A stretch of 64,000 bases of DNA from Chloroflexota bacterium. GTDB lineage: Bacteria > Chloroflexota > Dehalococcoidia > Lucifugimonadales > JACPCL1. Shown in pieces: positions 41,808 to 49,810 of this stretch (position 1 is the stretch's first letter; each line of letters opens with the position of its first letter). The notes beneath the pieces were generated by a model. The model worked only from the letters and a program-made list of their open reading frames with translations. It did no database searches and had not been told where the DNA came from. Both the position numbers and the translations under genes were made by a program. The stretch lies in assembly GCA_016179765.1 (NCBI GenBank), contig JACPCL010000039.1:1-64000 (forward strand), given 5' to 3'.

Positions 41808-42257
41808 TTACTCCTTTGTTTGCCCTGAGCGCAGAATTGCAGTGGCATTTTCGACGGTATTCTTTTCAAAATCCTCTTCGCGCCGTTTGAGCGTAGTTCT
41901 TTCCGGAACATGGCCAAGGGGATACCACCACAAACGCCTTCCCATGTTACCTATGTTAGTGGAAATCCTAATGAATGTGTCTTTGGAGAATAACCAGGCC
42001 ATATCTCGCTGTATGTCAACGAGAGCAATGTAATCTGCGACTAACTCTTTGGTGGTGCTCCATTCCACCCACTTGTCAACTTTGCCCCTATGTCTGCCTG
42101 CCTTTACTTGTATTGTGAACCGTCTCTTGGTCTCAGGATCAAAGGCCACCAAGTCTACTCCGTAGTCGGTTGTCATTCGAGCAGAGTCTATGCCAAGCCT
42201 TAGCAGCTTAATCTGAACCAAGAGTTGACCATACGCTCCTGTTTGGGCGGGGTTCAT
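41808..42257 (-). CDS. PD-(D/E)xK-superfamily-like protein
   Basis: 149 residues. The pattern TTDYGVDLVAFDPETKRRFT then IQVKAGRH resembles the D...(E/Q)xK core of restriction- and Holliday-type nucleases, with Gln where Glu is common, as in several small archaeal and viral PD-(D/E)xK groups. Biological role is unknown. It lies between the Phd antitoxin and leuD. Presence of a likely DNA-binding tail (Arg/Lys-rich 120-149) fits. It is somewhat more A+T-rich than leuC and leuD, consistent with acquisition. Confidence 0.55.
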   Translation of the reverse strand: MNPAQTGAYGQLLVQIKLLRLGIDSARMTTDYGVDLVAFDPETKRRFTIQVKAGRHRGKVDKWVEWSTTKELVADYIALVDIQRDMAWLFSKDTFIRISTNIGNMGRRLWWYPLGHVPERTTLKRREEDFEKNTVENATAILRSGQTKE

Positions 42258-42290
42258 CTCATTCCACCTTTTACTTGATGAGGAGCTTAG

Positions 42291-42614
42291 TTAACCACGC
42301 TTCCTGAGGTCCCTCAGCACATCTTCAAAGGACAGATCAGGTTCGTGGGCACGCGCCTCAAAGGCAGCAAGGTCTTCCAAATCTTCCAACCTCATGCCCT
42401 TGCCCTCTTCCACGCTTTTTTCAGCTTGCTTGATGCGCTTGAGAAACCTGGGGTCATTCACCAGCAGGTAGTCAAACAGGTCGTCTTCTGACTGGAAAGC
42501 CGTTAGTACTCCCACAGGCTTGCCGCGCCGCGTGATAACGATGGCTTCCTTTTGGGCAAGCTTCAGGTACTTTGCCAACTCCTCCTTCACCTCAGTCACC
42601 GCTACCTCTTTCAT
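42291..42614 (-). CDS. Phd/YefM-family antitoxin
   Basis: 107 residues. VAVTEVKEELAKYLKLAQKE and VITRRGKPVGVL are the DNA-binding and dimer region of Phd/YefM, the rest the helical toxin-binding tail (FLKRIKQAEKSVEEGKGMRL). Such proteins neutralise a toxin and repress their own promoter. Its ATG lies inside the 3' end of the upstream ParE-like frame (23-base overlap), so toxin precedes antitoxin. The toxin frame is broken, yet the antitoxin is intact. AGGAGG upstream. Confidence 0.88.
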   Translation of the reverse strand: MKEVAVTEVKEELAKYLKLAQKEAIVITRRGKPVGVLTAFQSEDDLFDYLLVNDPRFLKRIKQAEKSVEEGKGMRLEDLEDLAAFEARAHEPDLSFEDVLRDLRKRG

Positions 42615-42902
42615 CTTGCCCTCCTATTCGCAGCAGCCATGCATTGGCTCGTGATTTAGGAACCACAGCCAATACTATCACCCTCTCTTCCCTAACTCTA
42701 TAGAAGACTCGCAAGTCCCCCACACGCAGACGGTACAGGGGGCGCTCCGTTCCCCGAATGAGCTTGATGCGACTCCTGCCAAGCGCAGTCGGGGCATGGC
42801 GGAGATACGTTTCAAGGGCGTCGCGCGCCGAGGCCCGGTTGCGGGGGTGAGTCCACGCATATCCCCTACCGCCTCAGGTGCGACGACTATTTCATACGGC
42901 AT
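42592..42902 (-). pseudogene. ParE/RelE-type toxin, one frameshift
   Basis: The start reads MPYEIVVAPEAVGDMRGLTP in one phase, then the next phase continues with RNRASARDALETYLRHAPTA, KLIRGTERPLYRLRVGDLRV and FYRVREERVIVLAVVPKSRA, the normal RelE/ParE fold to a TGA at 42592. One missing base in a run of C near 42842 (minus-strand CACCCCC) explains the break; restoring it gives about 103 residues. The frame downstream of the break overlaps the antitoxin start. The loss could be inactivation, phase variation or a sequencing slip. Confidence 0.8.
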
Positions 42903-42917
42903 TGGCCTAAGGACGTC

Positions 42918-44321
42918 CTAGAACTCCCACTCCCGGATGTCCACGAAATGGCCGGCGATGGCGGCGGCGGCGGCCATTTGGGGGCTGACCAGGTGGGTGC
43001 GCCCGCCAGGGCCTTGCCGCCCCTCAAAGTTGCGGTTGGAGGTGGAGGCGCACCGCTGTCCGGGCAGCAGGATGTCGGGGTTCATGCCCAGGCACATGGA
43101 GCAGCCGGCGTCCCGCCAGTCAAACCCCGCCTCCTTGAAGACGGCGTCCAGCCCCTCTTTCTCCGCCTGAGCCTTCACGCCAGCGGAGCCAGGCACCACC
43201 ATGGCGTACACCGTTGACGCCGCCTTGCGCCCCTTGACCACCGATGCGGCGGCCCGCAAGTCCTCTATGCGGGAGTTGGTGCAGGAGCCGATGAACACCC
43301 GGTCCAGCTTGATGTCCTGAATGGGGGTGCCGGCCTTCAGGTCCATGTACGTCAGGGCGCGCTGGACAGCGCCGCGCTCCAACTCTGTCGCAAAGGAGTC
43401 AGGACCGGGCACGCTGGCAGTGACGGGTGCCACCATGCCGGGGTTGGTGCCCCAGGTGACGAAAGGGGAAAGGTCAGGGGCGTTGAGCTCCACCAGTTTA
43501 TCGTACTGAGCGCCCGGGTCAGAAGCCAGGGCCTTCCATCGTTCCAATGCCTTCTCAAAGGCCTTACCCTTGGGCGCGTGGGGACGGCCCTCCACGTACT
43601 TATAGGTAGTGTCGTCGGGGGCGATCATGCCGGCGCGCGCGCCCGCCTCAATGGACATATTGCACACGGTCAAGCGCCCTTCCATGGAGAGGCCGCGGAT
43701 GGCCTCTCCCGTGTACTCAATGACGTGCCCGGTGCCGCCGCTCACGCCTATTTTGCCGATGATGCCCAGGATGACATCCTTGGCCGTTACACCCCTGGGG
43801 AGCGTCCCGTTGACGCGGACCTCCATGGTCTTGGGCCTGGACTGGCGCAGGCATTGGGTGGCCAGCACGTGCTCCACCTCCGAGGTGCCGATGCCGATGG
43901 CAAGGGCGCCCAGTGCGCCGTGGGTGGAGGTATGGCTATCGCCGCAGGCGATGGTCTTGCCTGGCAGGGTGTAGCCCTGCTCCGGGCCAATGACATGGAC
44001 GATGCCCTGCCCTGGGCTGTTCATGCCGTAGTAGGGGATGCCGAACTCCTTGACGTTCTGCTCCATTACCTCCACCTGGCGACGGGAGATGGGGTCGGCG
44101 ATGGGCAGATGGCGGTCGCTGGTGGGCACGTTGTGGTCCACTGTCGCTACGGTCAGGTCGGTGCGGCGCACGGTGCGGTGGTTGAGGCGGAGGCCGTCAA
44201 AGGCCTGGGGAGAGGTGACCTCGTGTACCAGGTGCAGGTCAATGTACAGGATGGCTGGCCCGTCAGGCTCCTGATACACCACATGGTCATCCCAGATCTT
44301 CTGGAACATGGTCTTGGGCAT
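42918..44321 (-). CDS. leuC: 3-isopropylmalate dehydratase, large subunit
   Basis: 467 residues, full length. Aconitase-type 4Fe-4S ligands are present: [16 protein letters not shown] (first Cys) and [12 protein letters not shown] (two Cys). [10 protein letters not shown] and [20 protein letters not shown] are active-site stretches. It partners LeuD. ATG 44321 follows AGAGGGGAAA. The gene lies between two toxin-antitoxin cassettes: PIN/AbrB upstream (12-base gap) and ParE/Phd downstream (15-base gap). Confidence 0.97.
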   Translation of the reverse strand: MPKTMFQKIWDDHVVYQEPDGPAILYIDLHLVHEVTSPQAFDGLRLNHRTVRRTDLTVATVDHNVPTSDRHLPIADPISRRQVEVMEQNVKEFGIPYYGMNSPGQGIVHVIGPEQGYTLPGKTIACGDSHTSTHGALGALAIGIGTSEVEHVLATQCLRQSRPKTMEVRVNGTLPRGVTAKDVILGIIGKIGVSGGTGHVIEYTGEAIRGLSMEGRLTVCNMSIEAGARAGMIAPDDTTYKYVEGRPHAPKGKAFEKALERWKALASDPGAQYDKLVELNAPDLSPFVTWGTNPGMVAPVTASVPGPDSFATELERGAVQRALTYMDLKAGTPIQDIKLDRVFIGSCTNSRIEDLRAAASVVKGRKAASTVYAMVVPGSAGVKAQAEKEGLDAVFKEAGFDWRDAGCSMCLGMNPDILLPGQRCASTSNRNFEGRQGPGGRTHLVSPQMAAAAAIAGHFVDIREWEF

Positions 44322-44333
44322 AGCGTTTCCCCT

Positions 44334-44804
44334 CTAAGAGATGTAGTTATCAAGCAGCAGGCACTGTATCCCTATGGCCCGCCGCGCCATTTCATGGTCA
44401 TTACTTATGACCGCGTCACAGTGCTCTTCCAACCCTGTGGCAAGGATTATTGCATCGGGCAAACGCAGGCGGCTATTGGCCATTACCTGAGCCGCCCGGC
44501 TGGCCAAGGCGTGGTCAAAGGCTCTGACGGTCAAATTAAGGGACTCCCGGAAGAACAGCTCTGCCTTGTCCAGAGCTAGCTGATTCCGTTCCATTAGCGG
44601 CTTCACCAAAACTTCCGTCTCCACTACTGTAGAGACTATTCCAGATAGGAATCCTCGCTCTAAGAAGTGGAGCAGATGTTGGGCCAGCTCATCGTAAGGT
44701 GATACCTTCTCCAGGGCATAGATTACCACATTGGTATCTAAGGCGACACGACGATGGGCCCTCAGCGCTTCAAGCCACTCCTGTGTTCGTATACGCGGTT
44801 GCAT
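44334..44804 (-). CDS. PIN-domain RNase toxin (VapC-like)
   Basis: 156 residues. The four acidic positions of a PIN active site are visible: VALDTNVVIYALE (Asp), VVETEVLVKPL (Glu), LPDAIILAT (Asp) and AVISNDHEM (Asp). PIN proteins are Mg-dependent RNases, often VapC toxins. The preceding AbrB-like gene, 3 bases upstream, is the likely antitoxin. A leader of about 18 residues precedes the domain. It lies inside the leu operon between leuA and leuC. Confidence 0.85.
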   Translation of the reverse strand: MQPRIRTQEWLEALRAHRRVALDTNVVIYALEKVSPYDELAQHLLHFLERGFLSGIVSTVVETEVLVKPLMERNQLALDKAELFFRESLNLTVRAFDHALASRAAQVMANSRLRLPDAIILATGLEEHCDAVISNDHEMARRAIGIQCLLLDNYIS

Positions 44805-44807
44805 TGG

Positions 44808-45287
44808 CTAGGGTATTCGCCGGTATATTTGGTTTCCTTGGAGCTTCTCCGGATCAAACTCTAGGGGAATCTGTTTGATTGCGTTCAGCTCTTGCAATCT
44901 GCCGAGATACCTGAGCAAGTCCCCAAGAGCCTTGATCCCGGTCTTGCGGCCAATTTCGTCCAGGCGGATGCCTACGTCAGACGATGGTATAGCGCCATAC
45001 ACAGCTCGGAGCGTGGCATCGCCAGCAAGGGCGTCCTTCAGGGCGTCTATGTCCCAGCCGTACCGGACCTCGGCGATGTAACGGTCTATCTCCTCCTTGG
45101 TAGAGCCATACACTCCTTTGAGGCTGCCGATGTAGCGTTCCAACCTATTCTCCGACTCTTTCATGATCACGATGCGCCAGTCCAGGGCATTCGCAATCAA
45201 CTTGTCTCCAGGCTTGAGGTCCATGGCTCGGACAATCTCCGCTGGCAGCGTAATCTGGTGCTTGCTGGAAACGGTAACGACTGGCAT
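44808..45287 (-). CDS. AbrB/SpoVT-type antitoxin with long C-terminal extension
   Basis: 159 residues from ATG 45287, chosen by AAGGAGG upstream. MPVVTVSSKHQITLPAEIVR (1-20) and PGDKLIANALDW form the swapped-hairpin AbrB DNA-binding domain. Typical VapB antitoxins then have 20-40 residues; here about 110 more follow, including EEIDRYIAEVRYGWDID and KALGDLLRYLGRLQELN, which I do not recognise. The extension may bind the PIN protein or add a separate function. Lies 68 bases after leuA. Confidence 0.75.
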   Translation of the reverse strand: MPVVTVSSKHQITLPAEIVRAMDLKPGDKLIANALDWRIVIMKESENRLERYIGSLKGVYGSTKEEIDRYIAEVRYGWDIDALKDALAGDATLRAVYGAIPSSDVGIRLDEIGRKTGIKALGDLLRYLGRLQELNAIKQIPLEFDPEKLQGNQIYRRIP

Positions 45288-45355
45288 ATGGAACCTCCTT
45301 GGTAAGCGTACCAAGCAAATTGTAAAGCCTACCAAGGAGGACGTCAAACCAGGAC

Positions 45356-46813
45356 TTATGGCGTTGTTGCCTTTTCGGCTGCGCTGGACACGTTGCCTTC
45401 GCTTTCAATGCGGATGGACACCTCGCCCACGGCATCTATGCCTTCGGTGACGGACCGCACCGAGAATTCGGTGAGCTTGTTGGGTACGCTGACTATCCGG
45501 TTGATAGCCCGGTACACTGCGTCCACCGGCCCGGTGCCCGTGGCGGCGTCGGTCTTGGCGACCCCATCAGGCCCCACCAGGCGCACCGTGGCGGTGGGAA
45601 CTTCGTGGTTGCCACAGGAGACCTGCACGTGGTCCAGCACGTAGGTCTCGGCGAAGCTGCGGCGCTGGTTGCTCATCAGCGCCTCCAGGTCGCGGTCAGT
45701 GACCTCGCGCTTCTTGTCCGCCAGCTCCTTGAACGCCTCAAAGAGGCGGTTGAGCTCTGGGTCGGAGGGCTGGTAGCCCAGCTCGTTGAGACGGGCCTTG
45801 AGGCCGTGACGTCCGCTGAGCTTGCCCAGCACCAGCTCGCTGCTGGGCCAGCCGATGCTCTGGGGGTCCATGATCTCGTAGGTGGTGCGGTCCTTGAGCA
45901 GGCCGTCCTGATGGATGCCGGAGGCATGTCTGAAGGCGTTGCCGCCGGTGACCGCCTTGTTGGGCTGCACCGAGAAGCCGGTGATGTCGCTGACCAGCTT
46001 GCTGGCGCGATAGATCTGGGTAGTATCAACGTTCATGTCCACCTGGAAGTAATCACGGCGGGTCTTCAGGGACATGATGACCTCTTCCAGCGCAGCGTTG
46101 CCGGCCCGTTCTCCAACGCCGTTAATGCATCCCTCCACCTGGCGAGCGCCGGCCTTGACCGCGGCTAGAGTGTTGGCCACGGCCATCCCCAGGTCGTTAT
46201 GGCAGTGGACGCTGAGCGTCACCTTGTCAATGCCGGGCACATTGGCCTTGATGCCCTGGATGAGGCGGGTGAACTCGTCTGCGGTGGTGTAGCCAACGGT
46301 GTCCGGGATGTTCAAGGTGGTGGCGCCCTCCTCTATGACCGCCTTGAGCATGGCGTACAGGTACTGGGGGTCCGTGCGCGTGGCGTCCATGGGGGAGAAT
46401 TCTACGTCCGGGCAGTACCCCTTGGCCCGCCTCACGTTGGAGACGGCCATGCCCATGACCTCCTCCCGGTCCTTGCGGAGCTGGTGCAGGATGTGGATAT
46501 CCGAGCTGGAGAGGAAGACGTGGATGCGGGGGTGCCGCGCCTCTTTGATGGCCTCCCAGGCGCGGTCAACGGCGGCGGCGTTGGCGTGGGCCAGGGCTGT
46601 GATGATGGGCTTGCGCACCTCCTTGGCGATGGTGCGCACCGCTTCAAAGTCCCCGGGGGAGCTGATGGGGAAGCCCGCCTCTATGATGTCCACGCCCAGG
46701 CGTTCCAGTTGCCGGGCAATCTCCAGCTTCTCGGGCGTGGTCATGGCCGCGCCGGCGGCCTGCTCGCCGTCCCGGAGCGTGGTGTCAAAGATCAATACCT
46801 TGTCGTAGGCCAT
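45356..46813 (-). CDS. leuA: 2-isopropylmalate synthase
   Basis: First committed step of leucine synthesis: acetyl-CoA plus ketoisovalerate. 485 residues. IFDTTLRDGEQAAGAAM opens the DRE-TIM barrel, VHCHNDLGMAVANTL gives metal His ligands, GCINGVGERAGNAALEEV follows. A C-terminal regulatory domain for leucine inhibition is present (ATVRLVGPDGVAKTDAATGT). ATG 46813 has CAGGAG. It follows an antitoxin/PIN cassette and a 55-base hairpin. Confidence 0.95.
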   Translation of the reverse strand: MAYDKVLIFDTTLRDGEQAAGAAMTTPEKLEIARQLERLGVDIIEAGFPISSPGDFEAVRTIAKEVRKPIITALAHANAAAVDRAWEAIKEARHPRIHVFLSSSDIHILHQLRKDREEVMGMAVSNVRRAKGYCPDVEFSPMDATRTDPQYLYAMLKAVIEEGATTLNIPDTVGYTTADEFTRLIQGIKANVPGIDKVTLSVHCHNDLGMAVANTLAAVKAGARQVEGCINGVGERAGNAALEEVIMSLKTRRDYFQVDMNVDTTQIYRASKLVSDITGFSVQPNKAVTGGNAFRHASGIHQDGLLKDRTTYEIMDPQSIGWPSSELVLGKLSGRHGLKARLNELGYQPSDPELNRLFEAFKELADKKREVTDRDLEALMSNQRRSFAETYVLDHVQVSCGNHEVPTATVRLVGPDGVAKTDAATGTGPVDAVYRAINRIVSVPNKLTEFSVRSVTEGIDAVGEVSIRIESEGNVSSAAEKATTP

Positions 46814-46948
46814 TGCAGTAGTCTCCTGATAGGATTATCCCCTCTCCCTTGACGGGAGAGGGCTAGGGTGAGGGTGAAAGCCTGCCCCTGCGAGTCCAGC
46901 CTCCGCAAGGCACAGGTGTAGGGACGCTAAGCTATAGTGCGCAGGGCA

Positions 46949-47003
46949 ACGCAGTCCGTCAGGCCGAGCCCTGCTGGGACCCGGCCCTGGCGGCGGACTG
47001 CGT
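46949..47003 (-). terminator. Hairpin between the PIN cassette and leuA
   Basis: ACGCAGTCCG (46949-46958) pairs CGGACTGCGT (46994-47003), with GGCC-rich inner pairs. No U-run follows on the minus strand, so partial termination or an mRNA-processing site is as likely as a full terminator. The rest of gap 46814-47063 holds CCCTCTCCC/GGGAGAGGG repeats. Confidence 0.45.
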
Positions 47004-47063
47004 GTGTGGCCTCCGGGGTGCTTGTTGTCTTCTTCATGCCAGCGAAGTTCCTGATAGGCGAGT

Positions 47064-47453
47064 TCACCAAAGTGTGTCTACAATCCTTGCCTTTTGAATG
47101 GCCTCATCCCTGGTTAACAAAACGACATCTTCGCCAGTAAGCTCCCTATACATCATTGCTGTCGCGCATATGATGGCGTCATGCATTTCTAAAGATTCTG
47201 GCATCCTGCTTACGACACGAGCGTCAAGAGGGAAGGTTTCCATCCTGGCATCCATCTCGATTTTACGGAGCAGTTCTGTGTACGTTGAGCGAATCCTTCC
47301 CTTGAAGGCAATGTTACGTAGCTCTGCTAAAACAATGGTAGGAATGATGAGCCGATTATCTTCGCCGTCTAGAGCAGACATCGCTCGCCTACCGAGTCTC
47401 CTGCTATCTTCGAAGTACCACACCAAGGTATGGGTGTCAACGACGCAGTTCAT
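47064..47453 (-). CDS. PIN-domain RNase toxin (VapC-like)
   Basis: 129 residues. CVVDTHTLVWYFED (Asp), VLAELRNIA (Glu), EMHDAIICATA (Asp) and LLTRDEAI (Asp) give the PIN active site in the short, VapC-like form. Its start overlaps the preceding gene by four bases (ATGA), so the two are coupled as antitoxin then toxin. It lies between ilvC and leuA. Its sequence is not close to the other PIN protein, so this is a separate cassette. Confidence 0.88.
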   Translation of the reverse strand: MNCVVDTHTLVWYFEDSRRLGRRAMSALDGEDNRLIIPTIVLAELRNIAFKGRIRSTYTELLRKIEMDARMETFPLDARVVSRMPESLEMHDAIICATAMMYRELTGEDVVLLTRDEAIQKARIVDTLW

Positions 47454-48004
47454 TCAGGGAACTCTTTGAGCTTATATTCCGCAGCTTCTATGTCCTCATA
47501 ACTGAAATTCGTTTGGCCCGCCCAAATTCCCTTAAGGTCTGTAAATTGCCCAGGCGGAGCGTGCTTTGCCAGGTCTGCTTCTAGGAACTCCAACTGCCTG
47601 ATAACCGAGCGAATGGTTGACCGCACCATCGCCACCTCCAAGGAGGAATCCCGTTGAGCATTCTCTTCAACTGGCTCTGCATCGCTTAAGGACTGTAAAA
47701 CGTAGCCGTGCTTTGTTTTCATCCAAGCGAGGCCCGCTTCCTTTGCCAGGCGACGGCAATTATTCAGGTGAGTCTTACCCGCCGGCTGGAGACCCTGCCT
47801 CCAGTGCTCAACAATGAATTGGTCAAGAATAGCCGCCTTCTCAAAAAGCTCGGTAAGGAGCCCGCGACGTACAGCTGGCGCGCGCGAGTTGGCATACTTC
47901 GGACGGAGGTCTATCTTGGCGTTCCTTACTAGCTTTGTCTGGCGCGCCAATCCACGCTTCCCCGCAAAATCATAGGCTTCTTTCAAAGGGAATACTTCTG
48001 TCAT
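47450..48004 (-). CDS. Probable antitoxin of the PIN protein, long N-terminal region
   Basis: 184 residues. The end, FTDLKGIWAGQTNFSYED then IEAAEYKLKEF, resembles the toxin-binding tails seen next to VapC proteins. The first 130 residues are helical and basic (RNAKIDLRPKYANSRAP) and I do not recognise them. Coupling to the PIN gene by an ATGA overlap supports the antitoxin call. ATG 48004 lies 29 bases after ilvC. Could instead be a regulator using the same tail. Confidence 0.65.
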   Translation of the reverse strand: MTEVFPLKEAYDFAGKRGLARQTKLVRNAKIDLRPKYANSRAPAVRRGLLTELFEKAAILDQFIVEHWRQGLQPAGKTHLNNCRRLAKEAGLAWMKTKHGYVLQSLSDAEPVEENAQRDSSLEVAMVRSTIRSVIRQLEFLEADLAKHAPPGQFTDLKGIWAGQTNFSYEDIEAAEYKLKEFPE

Positions 48005-48033
48005 GCAATTCTCCTAGGTAGGCTTGGCTCCCC

Positions 48034-49035
48034 CTACCTCACGCTGCCCTTCAGCCACGGCATCATGGCGCGCAGGTCTTTGCCCACCTTCTCCACCTGG
48101 TGGCCGGCGTTCTCCTGGCGCAGGCGGTAGAAGCGGGGACGGCCCTCCTCGTTCTCAGTGATCCACTCCTTGGCGAAGGACCCGTCCTGGATCTCCTTCA
48201 GCACCTTCTTCATGGTCTCCTTCACGTGGGCGTCCACCACGCGGGGGCCGCGGGTGTAGTCGCCGTACTCGGCGGTGTCGCTGACGGAGAAGCGCATGTA
48301 GTCCATGCCGCCGACGTACATCAGGTCAACGATGAGCTTGAGCTCGTGCATCACCTCAAAGTAGGCGCTTTCCGGCTGGTAGCCGGCCTCCACCATCGTC
48401 TCAAAGGCGGCCTTGATCAGGGAGGTCACGCCGCCGCACAGCACCGTCTGCTCGCCGAAGAGGTCCGTCTCCGTCTCCTCCTTGAAGGTGGTGTCCAGCA
48501 CCCCGGCCCGCAGGGAGCCGATGCCCTTGGCGTAGGCCAGAGCAAGCTGCTTGGAGCGCCCCGTGGCATCCTGGTGGACGGCAACCAGGGAGGGCACGCC
48601 CTGTCCCTCTTTGAAGACCTCCCGCACCCTGTGGCCCGGCGCTTTGGGGGCGATCATCCACACGTCCACGTTGCTGGGCGGCACGATGGTCTTGAAGTGG
48701 ATGGTGAAGCCGTGGGCGAAGACCAGGCTCTTGCCGGGCGTCAGGTTGCGGGCGATCTCCTTGCGGTAGACCTCCGCCTGGGAGGTGTCCGGCAGGAGCA
48801 TGACGATGACGTCCGCATCCCTGGCGACGTTGGCGGTGGTGTCTACCTTGAAACCGTCCTTCTCCGCCGTGGGCCAGCTTTTGCTGCCCTGGTACAGGCC
48901 AATGATGACGTTCATGCCGCTGTCGCGCAGGTTCTGGGCGTGGGCATGGCCCTGGCTGCCGTAGCCGATGACGCCGATGACCTTGTCCTTCAGCAGGGAG
49001 AGGTCGCCGTCTTTTTCATAGTAGAGGGTTGCCAT
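48034..49035 (-). CDS. ilvC: Ketol-acid reductoisomerase (class I)
   Basis: 333 residues, short class I form. [19 protein letters not shown] is the NADPH site; the two acidic metal ligands lie in [17 protein letters not shown], and the Glu of [13 protein letters not shown] follows. It reduces and isomerises acetolactate in branched-chain synthesis. ATG 49035 has AAGGAG. A 205-base gap with a palindromic repeat separates it from ilvN. Confidence 0.97.
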   Translation of the reverse strand: MATLYYEKDGDLSLLKDKVIGVIGYGSQGHAHAQNLRDSGMNVIIGLYQGSKSWPTAEKDGFKVDTTANVARDADVIVMLLPDTSQAEVYRKEIARNLTPGKSLVFAHGFTIHFKTIVPPSNVDVWMIAPKAPGHRVREVFKEGQGVPSLVAVHQDATGRSKQLALAYAKGIGSLRAGVLDTTFKEETETDLFGEQTVLCGGVTSLIKAAFETMVEAGYQPESAYFEVMHELKLIVDLMYVGGMDYMRFSVSDTAEYGDYTRGPRVVDAHVKETMKKVLKEIQDGSFAKEWITENEEGRPRFYRLRQENAGHQVEKVGKDLRAMMPWLKGSVR

Positions 49036-49102
49036 TGTTGCTCCTTGTCAGGGTTTTGGTTGTTTACTTGTGAACTTGTTAGATTTTGTTGTGTTCATTT
49101 TC

Positions 49103-49230
49103 TTGTCATTCTGAGGCCCGATGGGATCGGGGAATCGTCGCGGGCGCGGTCACCGCGCCCCTACACGATTCGTTAACCGGCAGACCTCAGACTCCCACCC
49201 AGAATGTAGGGGCGAGGTTTCCTCGCCCCC
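49103..49230. repeat. Palindromic repeat between ilvN and ilvC
   Basis: Begins TTGTCATTCTGAGGCCCGAT (fourth TGTCATTCTGAG copy, truncated), continues with GGGCGCGGTCACCGCGCCCC and ends in GTAGGGGCGAGG-TTT-CCTCGCCCC at 49206-49230. The GTAGGGGCG core recurs before ilvB at 51527. Confidence 0.6.
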
Positions 49231-49240
49231 GTGAGCAATT

Positions 49241-49810
49241 TCACAGAATCGCCTCGTAGTCCTGGTAGTGCTGGGGAGTGTTTGCCCTACGGGTGCCGTT
49301 GCTGGGACTGGCCTGAGTGGCGGCGCCGCGCAGCATGGCAACACGTCCCGTGCGCATGACCTCCTGGACGCCGAAACTTTTGAGTAGCTCGTTGAGCGAG
49401 GTGATCTTATCCTCGTCCCCCGTGACCTCAATGATGAGGGACTCTGGTGAGACGTCAATGATGTTGGCGCGGAAGATGTCTACAATCTGCATCACCTCGC
49501 TGCGGGTCTGGGAGGTGGCCCGTACCTTAATCAGGGCCATCTCCCTGGCAACGATAGGTTCGTTGGACAGGTCTGAGACGCGCACCACGTCTATCAGCTT
49601 GTAGAGCTGCTTGGTCACCTGCTCCACGGTGGCGTCGTCCCCCTCCACCACAAAGGTCATGCGGGAGAGGTCTGGCAACTCGCTTCGTCCCACGGCCAGG
49701 CTAGAGATGTTGAAGCCGCGGCGGCGGAACATGCCGGAGATGCGGTTCAGAACCCCGGGCTTGTCCTGCACCAGGGCCACAAGGGTGTGGCTATTCTTTA
49801 CCGTGACCAT
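49241..49810 (-). CDS. ilvN: Acetolactate synthase, small (regulatory) subunit
   Basis: 189 residues. An N-terminal ACT domain (HTLVALVQDKPGVLNRISGM, FNISSLAVGRSE) binds valine for feedback control, and ALIKVRATSQTRSEVMQIVD opens the second ACT-like domain. It activates and regulates IlvB. ATG 49810 lies within the 3' end of ilvB (13-base overlap), so the two subunits are translated together. Confidence 0.96.
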   Translation of the reverse strand: MVTVKNSHTLVALVQDKPGVLNRISGMFRRRGFNISSLAVGRSELPDLSRMTFVVEGDDATVEQVTKQLYKLIDVVRVSDLSNEPIVAREMALIKVRATSQTRSEVMQIVDIFRANIIDVSPESLIIEVTGDEDKITSLNELLKSFGVQEVMRTGRVAMLRGAATQASPSNGTRRANTPQHYQDYEAIL

